Shown here in pieces: positions 1 to 10,911 of a stretch of DNA of 28,609 bases. How positions within the stretch are numbered: the first letter of the stretch is position 1; the number at the start of each line of letters is the position of its first letter. Origin of the DNA: Sperchopsis tessellata (lineage: Eukaryota > Arthropoda > Insecta > Coleoptera > Hydrophilidae); assembly GCA_033557685.1 (NCBI GenBank), contig JAWQRN010000539.1, positions 1 through 28,609 of the forward strand, read 5' to 3'. The translations under genes were made by a program, and so were the position numbers. The notes under the pieces are model-generated. The model was not told the origin of the DNA, did no database searches, and was given only the letters and a program-made list of their open reading frames with translations.

Positions 1-117
1 GAGTAGTGTAGTGTTTTTATTATTTTAATGATATAAAATTTGTCTTATTTACTGTTTTAGTTTTCTTTAAGAATTTTATTTTAGGACACGTATTCTTGGG
101 TGGGAGGAGGATTGTGT

Positions 118-140
118 AAGTCTATTACATTTAATACCTG
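118..140 (+). repeat. Short copy of the dispersed foldback repeat end
   Basis: AAGTCTATTACATTTAATAC is shared with the ends of the repeats at 16051-16110 and 26078-26141. Only about 20 bases match, so this may be a residual end. Confidence 0.45.
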
Positions 141-390
141 CAATGCTTTTACATATTATGTTATTGAAAATGTAAATCAAATGTAAGAATATCACAAACA
201 ATAATAAAATATATGTCAAGAGTTACTGATAATTTAATTTATTAATATAAGATTGTCGTAATTTTGTAAAGTACATATTCTATATATTTTACTGAATTTT
301 TGTATTCCTCGGTGTACTGGTTCTTTGAAATATTTTACTAAAACATAATACATCAAAATGATGGCAAACATTTCGATTAACTTAAGTAAA

Positions 391-1288
391 GATGCCGGAA
401 GTGAAACTATGTGCCATATGCATTTCTGCGTTCCACTCCTCTTCAGTGACACTGAGTTCCGCTTTTGCACTCCGAACACGTACTGCACTATGAGCGTTGT
501 TTTGTATATAAGCTTAGGGTCTAGGTGTGGTTGACTACGAGAGGTAAGTATCAATATCCGAGTTGCATCGGACAAAATTGATACGTTATTTACAACATTT
601 ATCTACACATAGTATGTAACTATGGTTAGAATTAATATTATTATACTTCAGCGGTATCAGGTTATATAGAATTTCTCGACATCGAAATACCCGTAGGAGA
701 TAACCGCGTGTTTATTTACATGTACGGACGCTGCAATACGAATATTTTTAATTATTAGAAACAATAACCTATGATGCAGAGACCTAGACTCTAAGCAACG
801 CTTATGGTGAAGTACGTGTTCGGAGTGCATACGTATCATTGAACATAAGAGGAACTCAGAAATGCATCTGGCACATAGTTTCACTTCCGGCATCTTTTTC
901 TGCATCATAGGTTGCTGTTTGTAATAATTAAAAATATTCGTACTGCAACGTACATATATGTAAATAAATGCACGGTTGTCTCCTAACGGCATTTAGATGT
1001 CGGGCCATTGTATATAACCTGACACCACTGAAGTATAATAATATTAATTCTCATCATATTTACATGCTATGTGTAGATAAATGTTGTAAATAACGTAACA
1101 ATTTCGTCCGATGCAACTCGGATATTGATGCTTACCTGTCGTAGTCAACCAGACCTAGACTCTAGGCATATATACAAAACAAAGCTTATGGTGTAGTACG
1201 TGTTCGGAGTGCATAAGTGGAACTTAGTGTCACTGAAGACGAGTGGAACTCAGAAATGCATCTGGCATATAGTTTCACTTACAGCATC
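391..1288. repeat. Long imperfect inverted repeat (two 390-base arms)
   Basis: Bases 391-780 are largely the reverse complement of 899-1288, across a spacer of about 118 bases. Matching blocks include the GGTTGACTACGA region at 529 against its complement ending at 1150, and CTATGATGCAGA ending at 780 against TCTGCATCATAG at 899. Many scattered mismatches and small gaps show that the arms are old. The open frames at 234-575 and 657-992 (both -) lie inside or overlap this repeat and are probably not genes. Confidence 0.85.
781..1150 (+). repeat. Repeat module, direct copy A
   Basis: Begins GACCTAGACTCTA, runs through TTATGGTG-AGTACGTGTTCGG, AATGCATCTGGCA, ATAGTTTCACTT, TTTTTCTGCATC and GGTTGTCTCCTA, then continues with a TAATATTAATTCTCATC...TCGTAGTCAACC tail. 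The same order recurs from 1152, so this is one unit of a tandem module. Copy A lacks about 25 bases near 815 and carries an aberrant stretch near 830-850 relative to copy B. No coding similarity is recognised. Confidence 0.8.
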
Positions 1289-1435
1289 TTTTTCTGCATC
1301 GTAGGTTGTTGTTTCTAATAATTAAAAATTTTTGTACTGCACCGTGCAAACACGCGGTTGTCTCCTACCTGCATTTCGATGTGGGGTCATTATATATCAA
1401 CTGATACCGTTGAAGCATAAAAATAATAATAATAG
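1152..1435 (+). repeat. Repeat module, direct copy B
   Basis: Begins GACCTAGACTCTAGGC and follows copy A module by module, ending at GATACCGTTGAAGCATAA and an AATAATAATAAT run. It lacks the roughly 110-base tail present at the end of copy A and in the inverted copy. A further fragment of the module end appears near 2714-2742. Confidence 0.8.
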
Positions 1436-2329
1436 TAACGTAAGTAAACTTTTTCTTAAATGTAGATTTAGATTATTTTAACAATTGACATATAAATAGT
1501 AACAGCCAAAACATTTAACTTTGATTTAGTTAATATAATATAACTTTTAATTACGAAATATTGTGAAAAATATGACACATCGAATGTGACGAAACCACCT
1601 TTTGAGCAAAAATTGTATAGTGAGTTAGAGAATTGTTAAGTAAGTATTGCCTTTTCAATTGGAAGTTTATCTCTAGTTTTCTACTACGAAAGAGCATATA
1701 TCTTATTGGATGACTACGCTACATGTAAGAATATTTTTATTTAATTATATGTTTGCAGTTTCCCGGAAGTAACAACTTACTTTTGTTAAAATTAGATATT
1801 AACACAAATTTGAAACACTCTTTATATTCGAATTATACATCCGTATTACTTTGGGCGTAGTGATTATTTTATATTTTAAAAATCGGGATCCTTTGTATAT
1901 ACATAGACAAGAAAATAGCTGTCATGGAAACACATTACTATTTTTGTTATGATATTGGAATATAGCGGCCAGAATAAGTAGGACTGAGTTAGCGGAACAA
2001 ACTACTTCTTTCCTATATGTGACGTTTCGATATATTTAAAATTTAAATTTAAAAACAGTCTATAAACCAAACCAGAAAAATCGATGCTATTGTTACATTG
2101 AACATAAAGAAAAAATATATGCAATTTGGTGTTAAATTGACAAGATTAGATAGCAATCTTAAACAAAATACGAAAGTGTAGCACTATGGGAATTAGTCAT
2201 CCATCCAGAAGCAAAGGAAGGGCCGCCTTATTGTTAACATTTCATCAAACATAGACAACAAAATTATGATGTATTTTTGTAATAAACGAATATACGTTGA
2301 TGGTTGTTTGTTTATTTAAATTCGTCCTA
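1436..2329. other. AT-rich sequence without a recognised gene
   Basis: All six frames are broken by frequent stops and no transposon protein motif was recognised. Confidence 0.5.
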
Positions 2330-2592
2330 TTTCCGCTACTTTGGTCAATTACCGAAGCCAGGAATTCGGCCACCACGCCTGGAAATTTTGCCGCATCCAG
2401 TGTTCCAACTGGAAATAAAGTGCACGTGGTCTTAATTTACCTACAATACACAGGGTTCATAGTTTTACGTCTCTCTGGGAAGACGAGTACCACAAAGACT
2501 TTTCTCTAATCACAAAAAGGCCGCGTCTGGGTCACGAACCCGAGACCCCACGCTTATTAGCCTAGTATTTAGCCACTGAGTTAAAGAGACTG
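2330..2592 (-). mobile_element. tRNA-Ile-derived SINE
   Basis: On the minus strand, starting near 2590, the sequence reads like a tRNA: AACTCAGTGGCTAA matches a polymerase III A box and CGGGTTCGTGACCC a B box. A seven-base loop CTAATAA (2560-2554) would carry an AAT anticodon, and GCTAATAAGCG resembles the anticodon arm of animal tRNA-Ile. The D and acceptor arms are degraded and a body of about 190 bases unrelated to tRNA follows down to about 2330. This is the head-plus-body layout of a SINE rather than a tRNA gene. SINEs are non-autonomous and are copied by a partner LINE. The 70-residue plus-strand frame at 2297-2509 lies across it and is not a gene. Confidence 0.7.
2519..2590 (-). pseudogene. 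tRNA-Ile(AAT)-like head of the SINE
   Basis: The 72-base tRNA-related part has A-box and B-box promoter matches and the CTAATAA anticodon loop. It contains the internal polymerase III promoter of the SINE. Poor acceptor-stem pairing and the absence of a conventional 3' trailer argue against a working tRNA gene. Confidence 0.65.
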
Positions 2593-2713
2593 CTGTATAT
2601 ATGTAAGGAATGAATTACAGAAACCAAGCAACTGGGTCACCCCATAATTAAGGAAACGAAGTGAAAACGGTGTAATATATTGTATGTAAATTAATAATAC
2701 TATTAAATGAGCA

Positions 2714-2745
2714 GAGATAACACCGTTGAGGCATAATAATATTAG
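2714..2745 (+). repeat. Fragment of the left-end repeat module
   Basis: GATAACACCGTTGAGGCATAATAATATTAG resembles the module end at 1020-1050 and 1395-1425 (CTGACACCACTGAAGTATAATAATATTA). It suggests that the module is dispersed and ends near this motif. Confidence 0.5.
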
Positions 2746-2962
2746 GGATAACAATGTTTAAAATAGAATTTCACATAACAAGAAAACAGGTGAAAGAGAC
2801 AAGAATTAAGAAAAAAAAACAAAGGATGGCTTGTCCACATATGAATGTTTAATGAATATGAAGGTGAGAGCTATTCACTTTAACTAGTGCTAGTAGGTAA
2901 GTGTAGGACGTACATAAGTTTTGTGTATCTGTTATAAAATTCATGGTATTCGGGTTATGTTA

Positions 2963-2998
2963 CATATACACACACACTTATACACACACACACTCACC

Positions 2999-3036
<38 letters not shown>

Positions 3037-3040
3037 CAAT
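2963..3040. repeat. Compound microsatellite (CA)n then (TA)n
   Basis: CA-rich tracts at about 2967-2994 are followed by an uninterrupted TA run at 3002-3032. Confidence 0.95.
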
Positions 3041-3060
3041 TTAAAATTAAAAAAGACAGT

Positions 3061-3420
3061 TTGTGCCTAAAATTTTTTAATGGATAATTTAGCCACCGGG
3101 AGTTATTTTACGGCCACCATCCATTACCGCATTTCGCTAATGTTCTGCCGCATACCATAAGGGCCTCTAGCATAGAACAAGGATGTCAAAGCTCGAATTG
3201 CGAACTACGGTTCGTGCCTGGGCCATATCTTCTGCAGGATATCCTGGAGCGTAATTCACTTCTCATCTATTTCAGGGCGTTTACCACGAATGCTACCACA
3301 AATTATCTAATTTTAGGTCAAAATCCTCCGAGATCGGTGTTTAACATCAATATTAAAGAAGGTTGGATTTCGCAAAGAATGGCACACCCCCAATAATACG
3401 ATAGAAAGGACTAATGTGAT
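3061..3420. other. Unidentified GC-richer block
   Basis: This stretch is visibly richer in G and C than its surroundings. It holds a 60-codon frame at 3214-3396 (+) with a coding-like residue mix (for example YLLQDILERNSLLIYFRAF). No protein family is recognised and the frame has no good start context. It may be a decayed transposon piece. Confidence 0.3.
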
Positions 3421-3854
3421 TAAACAGTTGCGGAAAACATTTCCTTTTTCTTTAATCTGTGTAGGATTTTACCTGTAAAAAGGTGACTGGAGGAATAATT
3501 TAATTATTGAATCAATCGCAATGAAAAGTTGTGATGGAATAATGTACATAATGCTTGATCTCTTTATAGTAGCCTTACAATTTTAGCGAAAACTTTCCTC
3601 ACTTAATATAAGAAAATAAAACTTAGAAAATACACTTTTTAACTAAATATGTGTATATCAGAACTAGATTTCTGTCATCTATAAAATTTAGACTGAAACT
3701 ACCAGTTTTTAATAACAATTTTGATATTTGACAGAGAAAATTTCGATATTATTCTTGTCATAGACGTCCAAGGCCACAGAAGAAATCTTTAGGATTTCGT
3801 CCATCATTGCAGGGTACATTATCAAAACTTGTACGTATTAAAAGTCCAAGGTGA

Positions 3855-3966
3855 AAAGTGCCATATAGCTCTTAAAACAGCTTAGTTTAGACTGACAAGT
3901 AACTCTAAAAAAGTGCTAAGTATAGTCTGACATATAGCACTGCAAAGTGCTAATTATAGACTGAAT
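3855..3966 (+). repeat. Degenerate short tandem repeat, period about 35
   Basis: GTGCTAAGTATAGTCTGA near 3913 recurs as GTGCTAATTATAGACTGA near 3948, and a weaker unit (GTGCCATATAG then TTAGACTGA) precedes them from about 3858. Confidence 0.5.
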
Positions 3967-3985
3967 GAAACCAAACCAAACATAT

Positions 3986-3991
<6 letters not shown>

Positions 3992-4023
<32 letters not shown>
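3992..4023. repeat. (TA)n microsatellite
   Basis: A clean TA run of about 30 bases. Confidence 0.95.
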
Positions 4024-4026
<3 letters not shown>

Positions 4027-6014
4027 TAAGTTGCGGAAAGGCCAATTGGAATTATTGGCAGTCCAGCCTCCTATTGTCCGACAGCATACCCGCTACCAGT
4101 TTTGCTTACGGACTATACAGATTTAGATTGTTCAGATGTCTATATACTTCGATGAACTCTCTTAGTATTCTAGGGAAATAATTATATGAATGGGAGAGAA
4201 CTTGTATGTCTTAGAAGAGAATATCGTAGCCTGATTATAATTTATGTTCAGCTAAAAGACATATTGTAAAATCTTAGATACGAGTGTGTCTTTGTGCTCT
4301 CTGCAGCCAGTGGAAATCTATATTTTTGTCTGAACTAGTTTTGTTTACTAAACTACAATTACATGGCATCTGCTATTTTCTGTATCGTTTTTTATACGTA
4401 CGGTAAGTAAGCATGGCCAATACCATCCAGTAAACAACAATCTTAGCTGAAAAACATCTGGAATTTGGCTAGGCTACAAACAATCGGATAAGTAGGATAC
4501 ACAGCAATAGACGGAAGGGAATACGTCAGCATTATTACAAATATCTAATAATATTTGTCAACATGTGATCACTAACATTCAGAAATGAAAAGGCAACCAG
4601 AAAGGATAGATTTTTAATGAAATATGTAGAGCTGCAAAAATTATAATTAAATGTAGGCCTCGTATAGATAGAGATTAATGGTAACAATAGTGCAATTTCT
4701 AGCGTAGTGCAATAAGTTTATGCGCAAACATTTACGTACTTAGGAAACTTATACATGGTAACGTAGTGCACAGCTATGTAAACTCCAAGCATCTGCAAGC
4801 AGTTTTATATAAAGGCCAATTAGATATATGCTCGGTGTACTGATTCTAACACTAAAAAGGTAACTCAGTATGCACAGACTAATCAGATTCTCTTTAACAT
4901 AATGTTTTTTTTTTATTTATTTTGATAGTCGTCTAGTAAGTAGATTTTGCAGATCATATGCATTAAGTGCAAACGTCCCAAAATATATTGCACTTCTTAA
5001 TTTTCGACAGTGTGATTTAGGAATATAGACAACTGCAACAACGGTTATCGCGAGAGACTGCATTATTTTTTTTATATAAATGGAAATACAACCAAAACTG
5101 CACTACAATATAAACTGCTATAGTTTTTTAAACTAATCTCTATGTAACTGGCCCTTCATATATTACAGATTCTACAGTATATGGTCATATGTAATTATAA
5201 ATATATAAGATGTGGATGGTAATCCTTTGACGCTTTGATATTCATCTTTTGTGACCCAAAATACCAGACAAAGCACAACCAATGTATAGGTGAGACTGAG
5301 AGCTCAGAAAAAAAAATTGGGATTCATTTAGAAAGGTAGACAGATCCATGAATAAGAAGTAACATGCGGAAACCTTCATCCAGGATTTGATAAATATACT
5401 CTAAGTATGATGACGTTTATATGAATATGAATGGCTATAAGATACTTCAAAAACCTTATTAATCGTCAACTTTCCATTCATAGATCTAACAGAAGAAAAA
5501 TTAAAACAAGTTCGTGGTCATTTAACATAATTTAATTATCCTCTGATAGGTCATATATAAACGCAGTTCCCCTGTGTGAATAGTTTGTCTCCAAATGAAT
5601 TGGCACGTGCAACACACACACACACATATCCTACTTAATAGGTTTTTAACAAACAGAGGAAAGTTCTCCACATATTATGGTGGCACTGTTAAACTTCTCA
5701 GAGAGTTAATGACTTTGATAATATATGCAATTAAGAGCTTTTAGCTTCGGTGGGTAAGTAGAACTCAAATTATATACCAAGTTTAACCATATATGTACTT
5801 CAGCAAAGTTAAGCAAACTTCTACGTGTAGAAACATCGATTGATAAGTGGAGAATCTCCACTTTAAACTAATGTTAAAGAATTGTACATAACAAGAGAAA
5901 CATTGAAGTGTGACCCTTATGAAGTAATTAAAATTCAAACTAGACCCTAACCTGGGTTGACTTAGCCACAAAGATGGAAAAATTCAAAATACAATTAACT
6001 TGGAATTATGATGA

Positions 6015-6034
6015 TTATATTATATATATATATA
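6015..6034. repeat. Short (TA)n tract
   Basis: About 20 bases of alternating T and A. Confidence 0.85.
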
Positions 6035-7067
6035 TGTTCTAAAAATATAATAGAAATACGGCCATTTCTAAAGTAACTATTATATACATACTAGATATTA
6101 TATACCACGCCTACCATCAACTTTAATTAAGGGACTTCCTTGAGTATTTGTGAAACTAAGCCAAGGCATTACAGTAAAATAATATATTATAAAAATTAAC
6201 TTCTTAAAAATAATAGTTTTAAAAACTATCAATTTAATACAGACACATGCCCAGACATATATAATAATACATATATACAAATAACAAAAAAAAAAATGCA
6301 CACTCATACAGACGAACCCAAAACTACAAATTAACCTCAATTGTAGATTGGTTTGCAAATTTGAGAATAATCTGGTGCTGTTTCAAATGTCATGTACCTC
6401 TGGTATGACGTGAAGTACTAGGGATTTTTCATTCATATGCAAAAATAGCCATTTCGTGTGGATTAATTTTAAAATTAACGTAATGATTATTCAATTGCAA
6501 CATTGAAGGATAATATGCTTGCAATTAGTCACGATCAGAAAGCATTTATAGAGGAAATGAAATATGTAGTCGTATGTGGGTACAGCTAATTACTAACAGA
6601 AAAATGCTAATTACGTCTTAATAACAGAAACACGGTGGCCGTTGCAATATTGGCTTGTTGACAATTTTTTCTATGCATATTTGATTTCTGCATTTAACGA
6701 ATTGACTTGGTCGGTTTACTCAAGATTTGATTTGATCAAATTTCAAAATAATACATTCATATGCGGCCAAGAAAGCAACTAATTCTTACTTAGAGATACT
6801 TTGTCCACAATAAAACCTGCAATTCTTTATCTACTTATGGTATTTTGTATTAATATAATAAATAAAATATATTAATTCCGTACTAAAGAGTGATATTTCA
6901 TTGTTACATTACCTATGAATTAAATTTAAGCAGACAAATATTATTTATATTTTATATGAAAATTCTCGAGATTTCTCGAGAAATAAAGGTAACTTTTCAT
7001 TATTCGTGAAATGAACACTACCGATAAATCTTAGACACTACCTATAACTACTACTTTTAGACTACTA

Positions 7068-7730
7068 TTACAATAATGTAACTATGCGATTTTTAATAGC
7101 ACTTTCATAAATCATAGACAGACTTGAAACAAATGTTATAGGTCTAAAATTGCCAATTTCAGATCTTCTTCCTCGTTTAAGTTGAGGTTTAGTTACAGAT
7201 GTTGTAAGAGACTCGAAATACTCCATCAAGGAAACACTTGTTTAAAATAAAGTTACTGACCCCCGATAAAATCAATAACAATCTCTGAATATTCCTTCGT
7301 TACCCCATCACAACATGAACTTTTTCTAGGCTTTAATCTCAGCATAGCATTCTCAATTTCGTACTTCTGTGAAAATAGCTCAAGATTTTTTCTTGTATTG
7401 GATAAATGGGATCTGAAAGAACAATTTTATTAAAGAGATTCTCACTTGTATACAAAATAATCATTAAATACATTTGCTAAAATTCTCTTATCTAGGTGAA
7501 TTACCCTCTAGCATATTATTTCAAAGACTTCTTAACATCAAAAATTTTCATATTGATTGTGGATAACAAAATTTTTTGTAATATATCTTTTGCAATCCTA
7601 CGAATAGTTCAGATATTATCATTTGTGGAAGCAATCTCTTATGTTTTATTTGTATTTGAATTGTTTCTTATGTATTTCTTTATACAATTCATATTTGCGG
7701 TGAATATTCTTGTGGTAGAATTAGGGAGCG
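7068..7730 (-). mobile_element. LINE reverse transcriptase fragment (Jockey-like)
   Basis: Minus-strand remnant of a non-LTR retrotransposon, covering the end of the endonuclease-RT linker and the first RT motifs. Going down the minus strand: a basic linker (LYKEIHKKQFKYK) near 7700, LANVFNDYFV near 7470, the AMLRLKPRKSS...DGVT motif at about 7340-7355, then a 52-codon frame at 7226-7068 containing KRGRRSEIGNFRPITFV, the classic RT motif (usually NYRPISL). LINE RTs copy their own RNA into the genome at a nick. The piece is broken by frameshifts and stops and lacks the catalytic palm (YADD). The 163-residue plus-strand frame at 7496-7987 is its antisense shadow and its continuation. Confidence 0.75.
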
Positions 7731-9039
7731 ATGGAAAATCCGACGGATTAACTTGTAGATCCAATCAGAATAACACCCAATTTACCATAGTCTCGTTCAT
7801 TTTTTACGATTGTTTGTATAAGTTATCGGTATATATAATTAATGATCTTGTAGTGACCTTTGGGCCAATAAATGGATTTATTTTAATTGTTATCCAATTT
7901 AATGGTAGACTAAACAGTTATTCATGTATGAAAATTTGGGGAGAAACAGTTTCAGAAAAGAAGTTTAGGAAAACAGTGACAAAATAAATGAAGCGTTACA
8001 TTTGTTGCTTCAGTTTCAATCGGTATGACGTGGAGTAATAATCTAAACAACTACATAACACTTTAAGGATTGATTTTCTTAGTTCGCATAATTTTCTTAG
8101 AGGCTAATGAGTAAGCGTATCTATTATTTTCAATATCATTTATATATAATTATTGTGTATATTTAAATACATGTCATATAAACTATGAATTCACTAAAAG
8201 TTCTTTTCGAATATATATATATATATATTTTTTGAGCCAATTTCTCAGAATAATTAATATTTTGCATCATTAAACCAAGCACAGATACAATTACAAATGT
8301 CCTCTTTGAAATTCGTAAATATTGAAAACAAAGGAAAATTTTATGTTTTTCATTTGACTGTATGCATTAAATATTTCATTGAATTTTCGTATACAAAGCC
8401 AGAATTCTACAAACGGCCTATCAAATGGGGAGATAATTTTAAAGTGGCGCTTTGATTTCATATATCTAAATTGAGCGAATTGTGGTAAATACGAAGTGAT
8501 TGCATTCAAAAGAATTATTTTCTGGAAATCATATTTTATTTTTCACATAAAAGTAAGTAGGTGTACTAGATTTATAAAATCTTGTTTTTAATATTTATAT
8601 CCATTTTATTTCAAGTATACTAAAAACCCTTTCCGACTAAAACATAAACCATTAGTTGCGTGCAACAGTGTTTTCAAATCCATGTTAAAAATGTATTATA
8701 TTTAAGACATTATAGATATTGACTTTATGGTATAAGAAATCCGTAAATATATAAAATATATTATCAAAACGATAACTGATCGTTCTGCCAAATCACATCA
8801 CTAACAAGCAATTGATGTATGCTAAAGATAGAGAGGTCATGCTGTGGTCATACTAGGCAAGATGTCTAGTAACAAAGCCAGATTAGTTTTTTGATACATC
8901 TGAACGTTTACAGAATACATGATGCATAGACTATTATTATCAGTTAAAAGAAGAACATCGCTATTTAATAAACATGGTACACAAATATACGCCTTGCTAT
9001 TGTACTGTATTTTGTTGTAAACAACTGTTCAAATTGTTA
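7731..9039. other. AT-rich sequence without a recognised gene
   Basis: Contains a TA tract at 8210-8228. A 72-residue minus frame at 8291-8509 has no recognisable motif. Confidence 0.5.
8210..8228. repeat. Short (AT)n tract
   Basis: About 19 bases of alternating A and T. Confidence 0.85.
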
Positions 9040-10345
9040 TTAGTTATTGGAAATATCTGGTATTTTTGAAACTATGTTTAAATATGCTACGATTACTGAA
9101 GCGCTAGTGTTCGCAGTGAAATATTCAAAGAATCTGCTGAGCAAGATTATCCTGATATTCAAAAGGAAATACTTCGCAGCCGCTGGATGAGTGGTGGTCG
9201 GTGCCATTCCTAGGCGTAATGCTCGAATAATAGGAGAAAGTTTTCTTCTGACGAAATATTTTGAAAGGCGATTAGGAAAAAAAGGAAAAGTTAGCATGAA
9301 AGAGCAAATTCTGCTAATCTGGAGAGTACAACAAATGATCACTGAGCCCTAACTACAAATTCATTACAATATTGTTCATTTGAAGAAGACCAAAAAATTG
9401 GATGATTCACACAGGAACAAATATTTCAATTGTGAGATCTTAAGTACCGAAATATACAAGTTTTAAATTGTAAGGTCATGTTGTATTCAGACTACTACTG
9501 GGAAGTCTACACCAGCGCAGAGATTATTCATATTACGATTTTATGAACAACATGTTGTAGTCTTCGATTTTGGTTTTGAAATTATGATTTATGGACACCA
9601 GGATGAAAGGTTGAAATTTAGGAAAATGAAGATGTTTGGGCTGCGCAAACACAGGAAGATATTGAGAAGAAACTACGGAATAATAATTTAATGAGGATCC
9701 CAAGGAAATTGTTTCATCATGACGAGACATTGTGAATAAATGTTTACTGGCAGTCGATTTTATGTAGCAATATGGTGTTTGCAATTAATTTTTGCAAAGA
9801 AATAATGATTTTTGGAGATGAGAATGTAAATGTAAACGCTGGTTCTAAAGATAGTGGGCACTCTAAACGCCAATAGAAGAAAGCAGGCTTTATATAATTT
9901 AAGAGAATAATAGTGAATGGTGAGGGTTGAAAGAAAGAAGAGCTGAAGAAAAGACAAAGTAAGTGTGTGAAAACTGCGTGAGAAATCATTACGTATCTCA
10001 AGGAAAGTTTAGAGTTAGCAATGCTGCCTCTAGAGAAACCCGAGAACCTACAATACAAGAAATAGAACTCAATGATTCGTCTTAGTAGAAAATAGAGTGG
10101 AAACCTTCTGAATAACCTAATAAATGAATTAAAATCCTGAGAAGATTAAGAATCAATATTTATAAATAGTATAAATAGCATAAATAAGCCTGTGATGAAT
10201 TGCATCAAAAAGAAAAAGTACCTGAAGATCCGTATCGTCGTGAACAGTTTGATGATAGACGTGATCATAGAGATTAGCGTGATTATGGTGATCGTATGTA
10301 TAGAAAGGATGGGAGGCAGTTCGTCATGAGGTAGAGGTCATACAA
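9040..10345 (+). pseudogene. Purine-rich decayed coding-like block, origin unknown
   Basis: The plus strand is heavily loaded with G and A, as many mRNAs are, and gives long runs of charged peptide interrupted by stops and frame changes. Examples are ESAEQDYPDIQKEILRSRW near 9125, ARIIGESFLLTKYFERRLGK near 9220 and AQTQEDIEKKLRNNN near 9640. Near 10218 one frame reads VPEDPYRREQFDDRRDHRD, continuing RDYGDRMYRKDG after one stop: an Arg/Asp-rich segment typical of RNA-binding or splicing proteins. No introns are apparent. The best guess is an old processed retrocopy of a host mRNA; helical-repeat proteins of mRNA metabolism were considered but the match is not good enough to name one. The minus-strand frames here have no family motif. 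Confidence 0.35.
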
Positions 10346-10617
10346 ATCAATGATGTGGGGAAAACCCTAAGATTGTCCATGATATGAAGAAAAACGAGTG
10401 ATTCTAGGAAATACTTCGCTCGATTACAAAAAGAAACTGATAAAGTTGCAAAAAATAAGTGGACCAATCATCTGAATATCAGGTAATACTGGAAATACGT
10501 GAGTTTTTTTGCACCATTTTATGGCAATAGCCTACAACTGTATTACGAACTTATGAAGAAGAAAGTAGATCTTTCAATCTCTACAGCCAAGCAGAAATAA
10601 ATAGTTGAATGGGTTAG

Positions 10618-10911
10618 TCAACAATCGCTAAAAACTACGAAAAACTGGTGTGCGTTTTGTTCATATAATGGACAAGTCATAATGATAAGTTCTAGGAAGC
10701 TATGCTCTCCACAAACACAAGTGTCATAGGGCTTGAAATTTATTATATGAAGATACGAATCACATATTATATGATTACATCGCAATCTACAAATGATTCT
10801 AGCTAAAGGCTTAGTGACTTCCCCTATGGAAAACCAGGGTTTTTTTGGTGTAGTAGTGTGAATTGATTTATAAAACTGTCCAGTTACAGAATTTCTGAAA
10901 CGCAACTCCAA
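10618..10911 (-). mobile_element. LINE C-terminal tail (I/R1-type), zinc-knuckle region
   Basis: A 97-codon open frame matching the C-terminal end of RNase H-bearing LINE polyproteins of arthropods. It shows KPWFSIGE, then LARIICRLRCNH, then a CVCG...C cluster ending in MTCPLY. In the family this reads PWF, about 15 residues, RLR-NH, a variable stretch, C-C, His, CPLY. This segment follows the RT and RNase H domains and is thought to bind the element RNA. The usual His before the last Cys is replaced (LELIIMTC). Upstream RT and RNase H are not recognised, and the 5' boundary is uncertain because the frame begins within the element. Confidence 0.65.

Larger units (their letters stand above)
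3421..7067. other. AT-rich sequence without a recognised gene
   Basis: Contains TA microsatellites, a short CA tract at 5611-5627 and a small degenerate tandem repeat at 3855-3966. The open frames at 5783-5971 and 6098-6358 (both -) show no family motif and look like chance frames in AT-rich DNA. Confidence 0.5.

Noticed and set aside
234..992. Two minus-strand frames of about 110 residues
   Set aside because: Both fall in the inverted repeat, are not conserved between the repeat copies as frames, and match no family.
2519..2590. Functional tRNA-Ile gene
   Set aside because: The acceptor and D arms do not pair properly and a unique body is attached, as in a SINE.
7496..7987. Membrane protein gene of 163 residues (+)
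   Set aside because: The opposite strand reads as LINE linker and RT over its first part, there is no start context, and the hydrophobic residues follow from AT-rich antisense sequence.
9040..10345. Retrocopy of a named nonsense-mediated-decay or translation factor
   Set aside because: Short fragments resembled helical-repeat proteins of that kind, but the order and identity of motifs did not hold up, so no parent gene is named.
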